This document shows positions 10,241 through 21,260 of a stretch of 64,000 nt of DNA, in pieces. The DNA is from Nymphalis io. Its lineage: Eukaryota; Arthropoda; Insecta; Lepidoptera; Nymphalidae. A program made the position numbers and the translations under genes. Under the pieces are notes generated by a model. It did not search any database. It had not been told where the DNA came from and worked only from the letters and a program-made list of their open reading frames with translations. Location of the stretch: positions 8,680,001 through 8,744,000 of the forward strand of contig NC_065910.1 of the NCBI RefSeq assembly GCF_905147045.1, read 5' to 3'. Position 1 is the stretch's first letter. Each line of letters starts with the position of its first letter.

Positions 10241-11451
10241 AAAAAATTGTTATACCTAATAAAATGTAAATTGCAAGTCATTATGTTACTTTTTAAATAT
10301 CTCATCAACCCATTATTGTCTGAGGAATTAATGATATATATATTTAATTATAATTTATAAATTTAATTACAGTTACTGGACTCACTATCAGGAAAAATAT
10401 TACGAAGTATATTCAACGTCATAAATATTATTACATGAATACGTTTGGATGATAAAAAACATTCCTGTTACATTTCATGTCAGCTATATTAAATTGTATG
10501 CATTCATATAGTAAGCCACAGCTGTACACAAAAGAGTTAAAATTACCAAATAAATTGATGTAAAATAAAATAAATGGTTAAGTTATAAATAAACAAAAGC
10601 TAACAGTGGAGGAAGACGGATGTTTGCGTTTTACCGAATACGCGGATCTAACACACATTAGTGTGAGTGAAATTCTTCGTATCTCTACGAATTCTAAAGT
10701 AACTTTTATTGCTCGTTATATTAAAACGGAAATATCTTCAAAGCAATAAAATCATGCAATTTTAAGACTAAGTTGCAATATCTTAAGCCTTAGGGACTTA
10801 TACCTATATATATTAGACACTTGAACCGCTTGAACGAGAGCAACAAAACCCAGTACAGTATTGATACGAACTTTAGTGACGCAATAAACATTCGCTGTAA
10901 TGTTTAATGGAAATTTTTTCTAAGTTATATTCATTGCTGGTTTTGTTAAACAATAGCTTAAGCTTGTTGTAATAGAAAACGAGTTGGTTATAACATTTTG
11001 CGAACGATTTAAGTGTTTGATTTAGTAATAGTTACTCAGTAAGCTATCAATGATCGTGGTTTAACGCAACGATACTGAAGTACGGCTTGCCGCGTTTAAT
11101 TAAACTTTAATATTCTTATTACTTTATAATTAATTTGATTTTTTACCGAAGTTTTCTTTAGCTTTTAATACTCTTTATTTAAAATGTAATGTGGCGTTAT
11201 AATAACTTTGTGGCAGTTTAAGCGAGATTAAAAAAGTTCAACTTACATACATAATTATTTATACATAAATTAATTAATAAAAAAAATATAGTTAAATTAC
11301 ATTTATATATTGTTTTGAAACTAAATTTATCATATCTCAAAAGTCTTCTCATTATTAGGCTGTTTGTTACCGCTTAGAGTATGCATATTTACAAATTATA
11401 TATAATTATTAAACTTAATTGTTTTCAAAATATACAATCCCATATACAAAA
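10241..11451. other. Unassigned AT-rich stretch
   Basis: About 1.2 kb without a recognised repeat, RNA gene or coding signal. Confidence 0.45.
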
Positions 11452-11722
11452 GAGCCGAAATGGCAAAGTGAATAGAATACGTAAATCTTAATTGAAAATC
11501 GCGAGATCAAACTCGCTGACATTTCATGTGTTTAATTTGTGTATATAAACAAAAATTAAATCTGTTCACGTCGTGCAAGGCGTTGATGGAAAACATCTTG
11601 AGGAAACTGACTGGTGTCGGATATAAATTTGACACATGTGTATTCATAAACCCGCAGTAGCCCAGCACGGTGGAGCTCCAAACCTTTTCCTCAAATAGAT
11701 AGAAGGCCTTAGCCTTACTCCT
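11452..11722 (+). mobile_element. Metulj-type SINE, diverged
   Basis: The head GAGCCGAAATGGCAAAGTG, the middle AACATCTTGAGGAAACTG and ACACATGTGTATTC, and the end GGCCTTAGCC are in order with many substitutions. It has lost box B integrity (GAGATCAAACTC). Confidence 0.65.
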
Positions 11723-11909
11723 ATACAAAACTTGGATTTAATTATTACTTTTAAACATATTTAACATCACGTGATTTTTCGTGTCAATTAATATGATGTT
11801 TAAAGCTTTTAACTGTCTGAATATTCAAATCACTTTTATGCCTCATAGTTTCCAGATTGATAGTAAAATTTGATGACGGCTTAGAAATATATATATAATA
11901 AAGTTTAGT

Positions 11910-12087
11910 ATAGGCATTTTATATCGTCACGGTAGCATACGCAAGCGATGGCTGCTTTTTTAGTGGGTATTCCGATGTTCGGGGCGCACTCGGCGCCTTG
12001 GTCACTGGCGAGCCCCGCATACCCCAAACTGTTCCCGTAGGGGAAAAGCGTAATGCGTTTTTCCAGCATTAAAATAGGCATATTTAT
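11910..12087 (+). mobile_element. Family H compact retroposon
   Basis: The body begins at GTCACGGTAGCATACGCAAG (11926), contains AGTGGGTATTCCGATGTTCG, and ends GCGTTTTTCCAGC plus a short A-rich tail. Imperfect flanking copies of ATAGGCAT(A)TTTAT at 11910-11922 and 12074-12087 look like a decayed TSD. The start point is the same as in the copy at 39992, which suggests a defined short element and not a randomly truncated LINE. Confidence 0.6.
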
Positions 12088-12255
12088 TTTGTACATCGTC
12101 TTTGAGCAAACTATTTACTTATTTTGGATTGATTTCTTATCTACTCCGGATACTTCGGTATTTATACTCTTTATCAATGAGAGTAATATGATGGTGGTTA
12201 GTCGGGATCCGAGGACCCACAGTCAAACGTTTCACTTGTGTTTTATACTTACAGT

Positions 12256-12560
12256 ATAGTATAGTAACAGCCTGTTAATGTCTCACTGCTGGGCTAAGGC
12301 CTCCTCTCCCTTTTGAGGAGAAGGTTTGGAGCTTATTCCACCACGCTACTCCAATGCGGGTTGGTAGAATACACATGTGGAATAATTTCAATGAAATTAG
12401 ACACATCCAGGTTTCCTCACGATGTTTTCCTTGACCGTCAAGCACGAGATGAATTATAAACACAAATAAAATTAAGCACATGAAAATTCAGTGGTGCTTG
12501 CCCGGGTTTGAACCCACGATCATCGGTTAAGATTCACGCGTTCTAACCACTAGGCTTATA
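12256..12560 (-). mobile_element. Metulj-type SINE, near full length
   Basis: The minus-strand copy runs from the AGTAACAGCCTGTTAATG tail to the head GGTTTGAACCC...CGCGTTCTAACCACTAGGC. Box B is intact and box A is clipped at its outer edge. Confidence 0.8.
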
Positions 12561-12880
12561 CTTACACTATACAACAATTTTTTTTTATAAAACACATTCG
12601 TTACTTACGATTCCTCGTCTAAGCCTATTCTTGCTCTTCTCGAAATGAAATCAGTTTTCACATACACTAAGTTACCTAAAAAATTACAATAAGATCATCG
12701 TTTATTTGATTTTTTTCTAATTACCTTACTTTTGGTTGAATTTTTCTTGCCAGTACTCATAAGTTTCCATAATCATATATTATATTAATGCACATTTTTT
12801 TAATTTATAATAAAATTCGATCTTAAATAATCGGAGGGTAAAAATGATGAGGCAATTTATAAATTTACTCCTTTGCGCAA

Positions 12881-12894
12881 GTTGCCATGGCGAC
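12881..12894 (+). promoter_or_regulatory. RFX X-box-like motif
   Basis: GTTGCCATGGCGAC differs at one base from the classical X-box GTTGCCATGGCAAC bound by RFX factors. It sits in a small GC-rich island (about 12870-12915) with no repeat signature. The island has no attached gene in view. Confidence 0.25.
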
Positions 12895-13029
12895 GGTCCC
12901 GTTGCTGACTGTGCAGATTTGGTGTGAGCCTTCCTAAGTACGGGCTTGGAGATATGAGTTTTATATAATATGTAACCTTTTGTAAAGTTACATGGGTCAT
13001 GGCCTAGTTTCACCTGTAAAATTTTATTG

Positions 13030-13308
13030 CTTTTTTATAGGAAGCAGACTGACAAACAGACCACCTGATGGTAAGTGGTCACCACCGCCTAATTACCATA
13101 GACATTGGCGTTGTTATAAATATTAAAAATCCCTCACATCGCGAATGCACCTTTGGAACGAAGATGTAATGTCATGTAGCTGTAGATACACTGGCTCACT
13201 CAAACTTCCAACCGGAACCCATCAATACCAAATATTACTGTTTGTTGGCATAATTGGTATAAGTGGTAGCTAACCAAACGAGCTTTCACAAAGCCCACCA
13301 TCACGAGA
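13030..13308 (-). mobile_element. Family A, diverged
   Basis: The order CACCTGATGGTAAGTGGTCA, ACTGGCTCACTCAAAC, CGAGCTTTCACAAAGCCC is preserved on the minus strand with many changes. Confidence 0.7.
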
Positions 13309-13358
13309 TACTAGCCATTATTGACTGGGCGTAAAATACATTTTTGAAATTATTTATT

Positions 13359-13682
13359 GTAACAAAAAAAGCCGAGATGGCCCAGTGGTAAGAACGTGTG
13401 AATCTTAACCGATGGTCGTGGGTTCACACCCGGGCAAGCACCACCGAATTTTAATGTGCTTAATTTGTGATTATAATTCATCTCGTGCTTGACAGTGAAG
13501 GAAAACATCGTGAGGAAACCTGCATGTGTCTAATTTCACTGAAATTGTTTCACATATATATTCCATCAACCCGCATTGGAGCAGCGTGGTGGATTAAGCT
13601 CTAAACCTTCTCCTTAAAAAGAGAGAGGAGGCCTTAGCCTAGTCGTGGGACATTCACAAGCTGTTACTGTTATCGTAACAAA
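13359..13682 (+). mobile_element. Metulj-type SINE with TSD
   Basis: This is a full-length element. Its head GCCGAGATGGCCCAGTGG (13371-13388) and box B GGTTCACACCC (13421-13431) are intact, the body is complete and the tail is GTTACTGTTAT. An 8-bp GTAACAAA repeat at 13359-13366 and 13675-13682 fits a TSD. Confidence 0.8.
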
Positions 13683-14672
13683 TTTTATGCTACACCTGCA
13701 GTTCCTGTTGTAAAAGCGTATGTATTGTCCATTATATCATTTTTTAAACCTATGTAGTCGAATAATATTTGTAACTAGCGTATGCTTTTTCTTGATACTA
13801 ATACAATATGAGTGAAATGTCATTTCTGAAAACAAAAAACAATCATTCACATTGCATTAATTAACAAGATGGATCGTAAATGTTTGCTTACGTAATCGTT
13901 CTAGGGGGTTTACGTGGGAAGTAGTCCATATTCACGCACGAATCGTTCCTTCTTGGAAATTTTGTCGCAATAAATCATTTCATGGGTGAACTACGTGCGT
14001 TCTTTGTTACGAAACAATGATTCTTTCGTCGCATTTTCACTATTTCGATTACATTACCAATTACATATGTATTAATCAGTTCACAAGTAAAACTGGTGTA
14101 GTTTGGTTTTTGTTTTTTATTTTTTCTTTCTGCCTTTATTAATTTAAGCTGAGTGTAATGCTAGCGTTATAATTGTATTGTTTATTTTATAAGTGTAGTG
14201 TCATAAAATTGTTATGTCGTGAATGCCTGTAATGGTGTATCACACTGCTACTATTATCGTATTTTTTTTTATTTTGTAAATCTGCCGATACCGATATTAA
14301 TAAATAAACAAGTAAAGTATACTAATATTTTGTTTGTTATCTTTAAGTTTCAATATATTTGAGACATTTTCAGCAGTAGGACTTTCACAGTTGCTTCTTT
14401 TCCAAAAGCTTAAATGTAAATTCCGTTAAAATATTATATCGTTATATATAAATAATCTTAATTAGTTTCTTATATACAGACATTTTGTATGTATATAAAT
14501 ATAAAGTTCATCTTGTAATATCGTATTACGTATTGTAATATCGCTTCAAAACGTAGAGTTGAATTGATACAACAGGCACAAAAATTAATGTTTTTTATAT
14601 AAATATTTTTGTCTTACAACGAATATTATAAACTAACCTCCAAAAATTAAAAAAAATATATATACTCATTTT
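13683..14672. other. Unassigned AT-rich stretch
   Basis: About 1 kb without recognised elements. Sequence around 13905-13990 is less AT-rich but yields no frame I can name. Confidence 0.4.
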
Positions 14673-14925
14673 ACTGGTGGTAGAGCTTTGTGCAAGCTCG
14701 TCTGGGTAGGTACCACCCACTCATCAGATATTCTACCGCACAACAGCAGTACTTGGTATTGTTGTGTTCCGGTTTGAAGGGTGAGTGAGCCAGTGTAATT
14801 ACAGGCACAAGGGACATAACATCTTAGCTTCCAAGGTTGGCATCGCATTGGTGATGAAGCGATGGTTAACATTTGGTGACCACTTACCATCCCATATGCT
14901 CGTTCGCCTTCCTATTTTCGTTCGC
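14673..14925 (+). mobile_element. Family A, deleted near the 3' end
   Basis: The head and middle are nearly consensus. The stretch between GGTTAACATTT and GGTGACCACTTACCATC lost about 30 bp, and part of the CAGGTGGCC box is missing. Confidence 0.75.
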
Positions 14926-15171
14926 GTCCAAGCTAATATAATAAAGTGAGTTTGTTTATTGCCTTATTTGATTGTAACACTGTCTGTCTTTATTATCATG
15001 AGATTCTGCGTACACGTTGTCTGGGGTACAGAAAAGAATATCGGATACCTAATATCTGCTATCCTCTCACACGCGTGAAATCTATTTTTGTGTAATAAGC
15101 CTTATATGTGGTTTGTGACTTAAAATTCGAATTAAACTTTGTGTTTATTGATTGTTCTACTTCAAATCTCT

Positions 15172-15220
15172 AGTTCATATAACATTTTTGCAGTCATAAT
15201 AAAACTCGACTATTTCTGTG
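15172..15220 (+). repeat. Local direct repeat, copy 1
   Basis: TAGTTCATATAACATTTTTG and the following AGTCATAATAAAACTC recur at 15620-15668 with about five substitutions. The two copies bracket the candidate exon at 15491. The internal TTTTTGCAG could act as a splice acceptor. Confidence 0.55.
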
Positions 15221-15490
15221 ACATAAGATATAAATATGTCGTCGATTACGAATAATTAGTAACTTAGTTAATTTTGTTGTAACTGGCATCTGTCACATTT
15301 TAATGGTTGGAGAGCGGTGATTCGAAAGCTTAATTCATTACAGTGAGCGATATAGTTCGGACCTTCCAAACGGGACCGTTTGTTCACACAACAATAGTTA
15401 TAATGTACCTACTTTGTAATTTGTGATTGCTGATTACCTACATAAAATACAAGAATTATCATACTGTATCTTTGTGGTTAATTGCCTTAG

Positions 15491-15577
15491 GCCTACACCA
15501 TGGAACCTGTACCAGAAGCTCCTACCGATGACGGGCGTGCCGCTGATCTATCGCAGTCGCCGTCAAATATAATAAAG
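15491..15577 (+). CDS. Candidate first coding exon of a host gene
   Basis: CACCATGG (ATG at 15500) is a strong Kozak context. It opens 26 codons, MEPVPEAPTDDGRAADLSQS then PSNIIK, that end exactly at AAG followed by GTGACC, a usable but weak splice donor. A CCTTAG acceptor-like site lies directly upstream (15485-15490). The composition is much less AT-rich than the flanks and the peptide is acidic and proline-rich, like many N-terminal tails. I recognise no family and no downstream exon. If real, much of the plus strand to the right could be a large intron. It overlaps no repeat family that I can identify. Confidence 0.35.
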
Positions 15578-15619
15578 GTGACCTTTAAATTTTGCGTATA
15601 TTGTTCTTCTTCACCTTTA

Positions 15620-15668
15620 TAGTTCACATAACGTTTTTACAGTCATAATAAAATTCAACCATTTCTAA
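15620..15668 (+). repeat. Local direct repeat, copy 2
   Basis: This is the second copy of the unit at 15172-15220 (TAGTTCACATAACGTTTTTA then AGTCATAATAAAATTC), about 450 bp downstream in the same orientation. Confidence 0.55.
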
Positions 15669-15984
15669 AAACAAGAACGTTCTATACATATGATTGGTTA
15701 AAACGTAAAATATTAAAAATGATTTTTCCATTCGGCCATCACTTAAAGAACCTTTTCTAGTGTAGCCTTTCAGTTCACATATTGAAGACGCTATTATCGA
15801 TAGTTGTGTAGGAATTGGACCGAGGGGCTTACCGCCAAATTTAAATAGAGACGTAATACAATAATATGTATCGATGTGATACGAATTATTTTAATGTTCA
15901 TTAATTTATTTTACGTCGATAATACTTCCCTAATGCTATAAATTAGCGTTAAATTAATTTTTATATTTTTTAATCAAGTTATTG

Positions 15985-16150
15985 ATTTTTTCTGTCGAAG
16001 ATTCTCAGTAGCACACCGGAGTCTGGGAGTTCAAAGTGTGTACACGCCCGTGCCTCGGAAATCACGTAAAGTCGTTGGTCCTGCGCCTGAACTCTTTCCG
16101 GTCATGTCGGTTTGCCGGCCCATTGGAATATGAGAATTAACCTATGTCCT
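15985..16150 (+). mobile_element. Family D SINE, partial
   Basis: TTTTTCTGTCGAAGATTCTC, GTGCCTCGGAAATCACG, GAACTCTTTCCGGTCATG and the GCCCATTGGAATATGAGA block match the middle of family D. The tRNA head is absent. Confidence 0.65.
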
Positions 16151-16625
16151 GCGCAAAGTATGTTAACGTTTAAAACAAAGCAACGGTATATGATTTTGTG
16201 TAATTTTATTTTATGCGTTTTAACATCTATTAGTATGTTTATCAGTTCCTCATTTAATAATAAAATAGTAATTGTTTTCTATGTAATCATTTCTTTAATC
16301 TTTTTCTTTCTATTAATATTTTTTTCAATCTATATTTGAAAACATTAAGAACAATCATTTATGAGAATTATTCGCTATAGCTAATATATTTATATAATGG
16401 ATAAATATCACGAAATAAATTTCTGTACGGAATTGATGAAATAAAATTTCTTGCTCATTTTTCATTCACAATAAATGAATTAACTCACTCAGTAAAACCA
16501 GGCCGTTGCGATCACAAAGGCCATTAATTCTTTATTTGAATTATATTCTTAATTAATTTCTTTCCTACATAATTATAAAAGACTCGAGAAGAATCAGTGG
16601 ATTATAAAAATACTGAGCATTCGAT

Positions 16626-16785
16626 TAGCAGTGATTGCATTAAAGTGCATCGGAAAGCACGTAACCGTTGCTACTGCTTCTGAACTCATTCTGGATGTAT
16701 CGGATTACCGTCCAATAGGATTGTAAGAGTGTGAAAACAGTGCACTTGTATAATAACTATCCCGCACAGGCAGCAAATCTATACT
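16626..16785 (+). mobile_element. Family D SINE, diverged partial
   Basis: CGGAAAGCACGTAACCG, TCTGAACTCATTCTGGATG and CCGTCCAATAGGATTGTAAG follow the family D order. It is in the same orientation as the copy 640 bp upstream. Confidence 0.5.
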
Positions 16786-17502
16786 ACGCAGCACATATTT
16801 CAAAATAAAATATATTTTACTATTATAGTCTAAAAAATATTCCAATATTAAAATTTAATTAAAATTTCCTTATAAAAAAAAAACACAAAATAGTATACTC
16901 CTATCAGTAAAATACTGTTTTAAAAATTTTGTAAACAAGACTGCTTTGATTTTATCAACTATATTGTAGGCAATCATTAAATTAATTTTCATATCAAAAC
17001 TGTCGATGTAAGATAGCTACGTCTCTAAATGTGCACTGGAGCGCGTAATCAAGTGACTGCTGTCCCATCTGAATAACGAACGCGCCACCGAGTTCCGTCT
17101 TTTGTGCTATTTCGAATGTTCCGAGTGTGAAAGAACGATAGCATCAGTCTAACAAACCATCCCTTTTTTGCAAAAGTTTTTTATGGTTAGCAACAGAGAA
17201 TTCTAAATTCAAAACAAACTTTTTGTATCACCTGCGGGCTTACCTATACCTTTATACTTTAAATTAATTTATCACGGGTCTATCAATTATCTTGTTGGTG
17301 TATTTTCTATAAGTGCTGTATTTTCTATAAAGTCAAAAGTACAATTTCTTCGAAATTTGAAAAAATCCATAGAAAAAAGTAAGAGGATATAACGAAATCT
17401 ACTTCTATACATTTTTCTGGTTAAACTCATAATGCTGTGGGATTTAAAGACAAAACTGAAGTTCTAATTATATTAACATCAAATGCAGTGATATTTTGTC
17501 AA
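16786..17502. other. Unassigned AT-rich stretch
   Basis: A GC-richer patch at about 17010-17150 shows no recognisable motif. The rest is AT-rich. Confidence 0.4.
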
Positions 17503-17800
17503 ACTGGTGGAAGGGTTTTGTGCAAGCTCGTCTGGGTAGGTACCACCCATTCATCAGATATTCTACCGCAAAACAGCAGTACTTGTTATTGTTGTGTTCT
17601 TGTTTGAAGGGTGAGTGAGCCAGTGTAATTACAGGCACAAGGGATATAACATCTTAGTTCCCAAGGTTGGTGGCGCATTGGCTATGTAAGCGATGGTTGA
17701 CATTACTTACAATGCCATTGTCTAAAGGCGTTTGGTGACCACTTACCATCAGGTGGCCCATATGCTCGTCCGCCTTCCTATTCTATAAAAAAAAACGCTT
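17503..17800 (+). mobile_element. Family A retroposon, full length
   Basis: A nearly consensus copy from ACTGGTGGAAGGGTTTTGTG to GCCTTCCTATTCTAT plus a 9-A tail. Low divergence marks it as one of the younger copies. Confidence 0.85.
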
Positions 17801-18450
17801 ATTTTTTATGACAATAAAATACTTTTAAAGCTTACTACATTTTCTTTCCTTGAAAAACAACCTATCACTATTTGTTTCTTAAATCAGTTGCAGTGCTGTT
17901 GAGACGACGACGGAAAAAACTCTAACATCGCTACGTATGAATTATTATATTACAGTAAAAAGAACTATACCAATACATGATATCATACCGCTCGTTGTAA
18001 ATAGCTGATATGGGCGTGTAAGGGACGCGCGAGTGAAATCTGATAATTAGGCGTGCTTTTGAGAAATTGGTGGTGTTTACACGCTTCGAAAGAGTGTAAA
18101 ACGTAAGTCATCTTCCTGATCATTCTTCGCATTAAAGCTGTTGTTGTCCTCGTTCCACGCAAAATTAGAAGAGGATATTAGTACATTTAGGGGCATAGTT
18201 AGAATATTTTAATGGCAAATATTATAATCATAAAGAATATGTTGCAACACAAAGGTCCAAAGCTTATTTTTTAGAGTACATTTATAATAGATATGCCGAA
18301 AAGATGTAGAATAAACGATGAACATAAGTTTTCTTTAGGGAAAGATAAAAACTTTATCTCGATTTAATACATTTTTTTTCTCACTTTGTTGCCCCCACAT
18401 TAAGTTTGGGGGGGGGGGTATGTTTATTTCGTATATTATATATATATGCT
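17801..18450. other. Unassigned; G homopolymer
   Basis: A run of 11 G (18408-18418) follows an AT-rich stretch. Nothing coding is recognised. Confidence 0.4.
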
Positions 18451-18451
18451 A

Positions 18452-18560
18452 GGGTTTAGCATGCGCTGAAATAACCACTAAAAACCAGCGATACCCATTC
18501 CGTCTCTTCGGTGTACGTCACGGGATCGCTTGCGCAAACTACCACTCTAGATAGAATCTC
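18452..18560 (-). mobile_element. Family H, partial, longer 5' side
   Basis: Read on the minus strand, TGCGCAAGCGATCCC, then GAGACGGAATGGGTATCGCT and a GGTTTTTAGTGGTTATTTC block, match the copy at 39992. The 3' third (GCGTTTTTCCAGC) is missing. Upstream sequence (18545-18595) also resembles element DNA, so this copy may extend beyond the start seen in the others. Confidence 0.6.
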
Positions 18561-18599
18561 GATTACTACCGATATTTTAACTAAGTTATTTATAAAAAA

Positions 18600-18627
18600 C
18601 TAGTTTCCGCCCGCGGCTTCGCTCAAT
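18600..18627 (+). repeat. Family T motif
   Basis: CTAGTTTCCGCCCGCGGCTT followed by CGCTCAATT is one of five loci here with the pattern ACTAG, a short gap, then CCCGCGGCTTCGCTC (others near 43767, 49618, 56802 and 61086). It looks like the conserved end of a retroelement whose body is lost. Confidence 0.5.
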
Positions 18628-18653
18628 TGTGAAGTTGTTATTATGTCTTTATT

Positions 18654-18720
18654 GTGGTATGGCGCATTGGCAATGTAAGGAATGGTTAATATTTATTACA
18701 ACGCCAATGTCTAATTTATC
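18654..18720 (+). mobile_element. Family A distal fragment
   Basis: GGCGCATTGGCAATGTAAGG and the following TTATTACAACGCCAATGTCT only. Confidence 0.5.
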
Positions 18721-19777
18721 AGTATTTAAACATGCTCGGTAGCACTCAGTACTAAGACAGTTCTATAGGATTCACGTCACTGGGTAACAACTATGATGAA
18801 TTTACATGTAGAAGTGATCAAACAACTTCAATGAAATGACGTCAAGGTATTAATTATGTTAAGTGGACTTTAGTAAGTACTGGCAAAATCGCAGCTTAGC
18901 CAGCGTGGAATTAATTTTGTGGCGAAAATATTTCAAAATCTGCGATTTTAACCTACATAATATTTATTTGAATTATACAAATACAATATTTAAATAATTA
19001 GGTAGCAGCCGTATTCTAAAATAAAAAAAAAATTGTCTTGGTTCCGGTAATTTATTACTATACTTATTACGAAATACATTTATTTGATAGTTATTGAATG
19101 TTTTAAATATGGTGTTATTAGTTATAATTAAAATATTTAAAACGTGATATTACGAACGATTAGTTCAGCTTTAAATGATCACAAACAAAATATTTCCAAC
19201 CTCAGGTTTTTTACCTCATTTAAATTGCTTAACTATCCAATATAATATAACGAACGAATAACGAACCAGCAGGATTTTTCTGTAAGAACAAACTTGAAAC
19301 TCACCGCAGAAAACGGTCGTGAAATGTCAGAAAGTAATACGCGACAAAGACAAAGTTGTAATTATAACATTTCAATAAAACACGCATCAAAATAGTATAG
19401 ATATATCACCATAAGTCGGCTGTCATAATTTCACGGATGAATACTGGAGGGAAAAGTATGTATTGAGAATGTATTTTTAAAATATGATGCAGTAATTAAA
19501 ATAGCTTTACAATATGAAAATTGCATAAAAATTTCGTACCAACGTAAAATTAACTATTTACGAATGTTATAAAAGTGAATTCTTTCAGAGATATGTTGAC
19601 GTATTAAGTATATTATTTAAGTTTCATATTATGTATTTAAGTATTTTAAATGATTTTAATTTTTTTTTTCATAAATTATTCAAGCTAAAATCATTTTGAA
19701 TTAAATGTATTGGCATATATAAAGAACTTATTTAAATAATTGCATATTTGTAATATGACATATCTCCAATAACATGT

Positions 19778-20045
19778 AGCAATAAAGTCCCATTGCTGGG
19801 CTAAGGCCTCCTATCCTTTTTGAGGAGAAGGTTGGAAGCCCACTTCACTACGCTGCTCCAATGCGGGTGCGGGATACACGTGGCAAATTTTCGTACGCCA
19901 CATGGAAGTTTCCTCTTGATATTACCTTCATCGTCGAGCAGGAGATGAATTACAAGGACACGAAAATTCAATGCTTACCCAGATTTTACCTTGGAATCAT
20001 CGGTTAAGAGGCTCGTTCTCTAACCGTTAGCCGTCTCTAAGCCTT
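19778..20045 (-). mobile_element. Metulj-type SINE inside left arm
   Basis: CATTGCTGGGCTAAGGCCTC, GCTGCTCCAATGCGGGTG and the head AATCATCGGTTAAGAGGC are in order on the minus strand. This is an old copy, mirrored exactly at 23333-23600. Confidence 0.7.
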
Positions 20046-20243
20046 TACTTTTACTTTACACTAAATAAAACATATTTACATTTATGAGGCACACAAACAG
20101 CCTCACATTTTGTTCTTATCATATTATGTGATGTCATACAAGTGATTGGCTTAAATCGCAAATGTTGTTTGATTAAACTACCGTTAATAGCATTAGATTA
20201 TAAAGCCATACAAAAGCTTCATCATTCATGTAGTTAAATACTG

Positions 20244-20302
20244 CCTCATTGGTCTAGTAGATATAAAGCAGTAGATTCCGAGGTCCTAGGTGCAAACCTT
20301 AG
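20244..20302 (+). mobile_element. tRNA-like SINE head (family D-like) inside left arm
   Basis: TCATTGGTCTAGTAGATATA resembles box A, and GATTCCGAGGTCCTAGGTGC plus AAACCT resembles the family D head at 43057. It is mirrored at 23076-23134. Confidence 0.4.
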
Positions 20303-20364
20303 TTATATTATTTAAAGCGAGTGAAACGATGAAGCGCATTTTGTAATAATATTATTTTATAAAA

Positions 20365-20640
20365 AATAGCCTGTGAATGTCCCACTGCTGGGCTAACACA
20401 CTCTTTGAGCTCCACCATAATTTTGCATTAGTTCGTATTTTTAGTGATTGCGAATGATTGGAGAAATGAGGATCCGTAATTTTACTAAATATATATTGTT
20501 GTATTTCGTAGGCCGAAACAGCCCAGATGCAAAAGCCGATGATCTCAGGTTCCAATCTAGCAAACACCACTAACTTTTATCTACATAACTTGTGTTGTAT
20601 GCAAATAAAAGTCTGTGGTGCCATAATTCATATTGTCCTT
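20365..20640. mobile_element. Two Metulj-type fragments inside left arm
   Basis: A minus-strand tail piece (AGCCTGTGAATGTCCCACTG, 20369 on) is followed by a plus-strand head piece (GGCCGAAACAGCCCAGATG, GATCTCAGGTTCCAATC, 20511 on). They are separated by about 110 bp of AT-rich DNA. The single arm mismatch (20370) falls in the first piece, where this arm keeps the family consensus. Confidence 0.5.
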
Positions 20641-20875
20641 AAAAGAAGAGGTTTTGTCATTAACAAACTGTTACTTTTTACCTTTTTCCTAGATGTTTTA
20701 TTTTTCGTTCAACTGTCTTAAAATAAGTCTTAAGTACAAAGAAATTAGGTTAATAATTCAATCTCATATTTTCTCTTGCTCTGCGAGCGACAAACGTTAA
20801 CGCATTCAAAAGTTTTAATCACATCCCGTTGTTCTTTCGTCTTGAATTTTCTCGTTGATATTTAAATTTAATAAA

Positions 20876-21260
20876 AGCCGAGATGGCCTGGTGGATGGAA
20901 CAAATAAATCTAAAGAAAAGATTGCGGGTTTAAAGCCGAGCAAGAAACATTGAGCTTGAAAGTGCTTAATATTTTTTATGTTATAGGTAGACGGACTGGA
21001 AAATGGGCCAACTGGTGGTAAGAAGTCTCCACCGCCCACAGACATTGGTGCTGTGAGAAATATTAACCATTTCTTCATCACCAATGCGTCGCCAACCTTG
21101 GGAACGAAGATGTAACGTCCCTCATGCCTGTCGTGACACTGGCTCACGAACTCTGCAAACCAGAACAGAATGATACTAAGTATTTCTGTTTATCGGTTGA
21201 ATATCGGTAAAGAATGGTTGATACCCACCCAGACGGATTTTTGCGAAGCCCTATCACCAA
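20876..21260. mobile_element. Family A nested in a Metulj-type head, left arm
   Basis: The SINE head (GCCGAGATGGCCTGGTGG ... GAAAGTGCTTAAT, 20877-20970) is interrupted by a minus-strand family A copy (about 20969-21260, ending CAGACGGATTTTTGCGAAGC). The nesting gives a relative age: SINE first, family A second, inverted duplication last. It is mirrored at 22118-22502. Confidence 0.65.
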
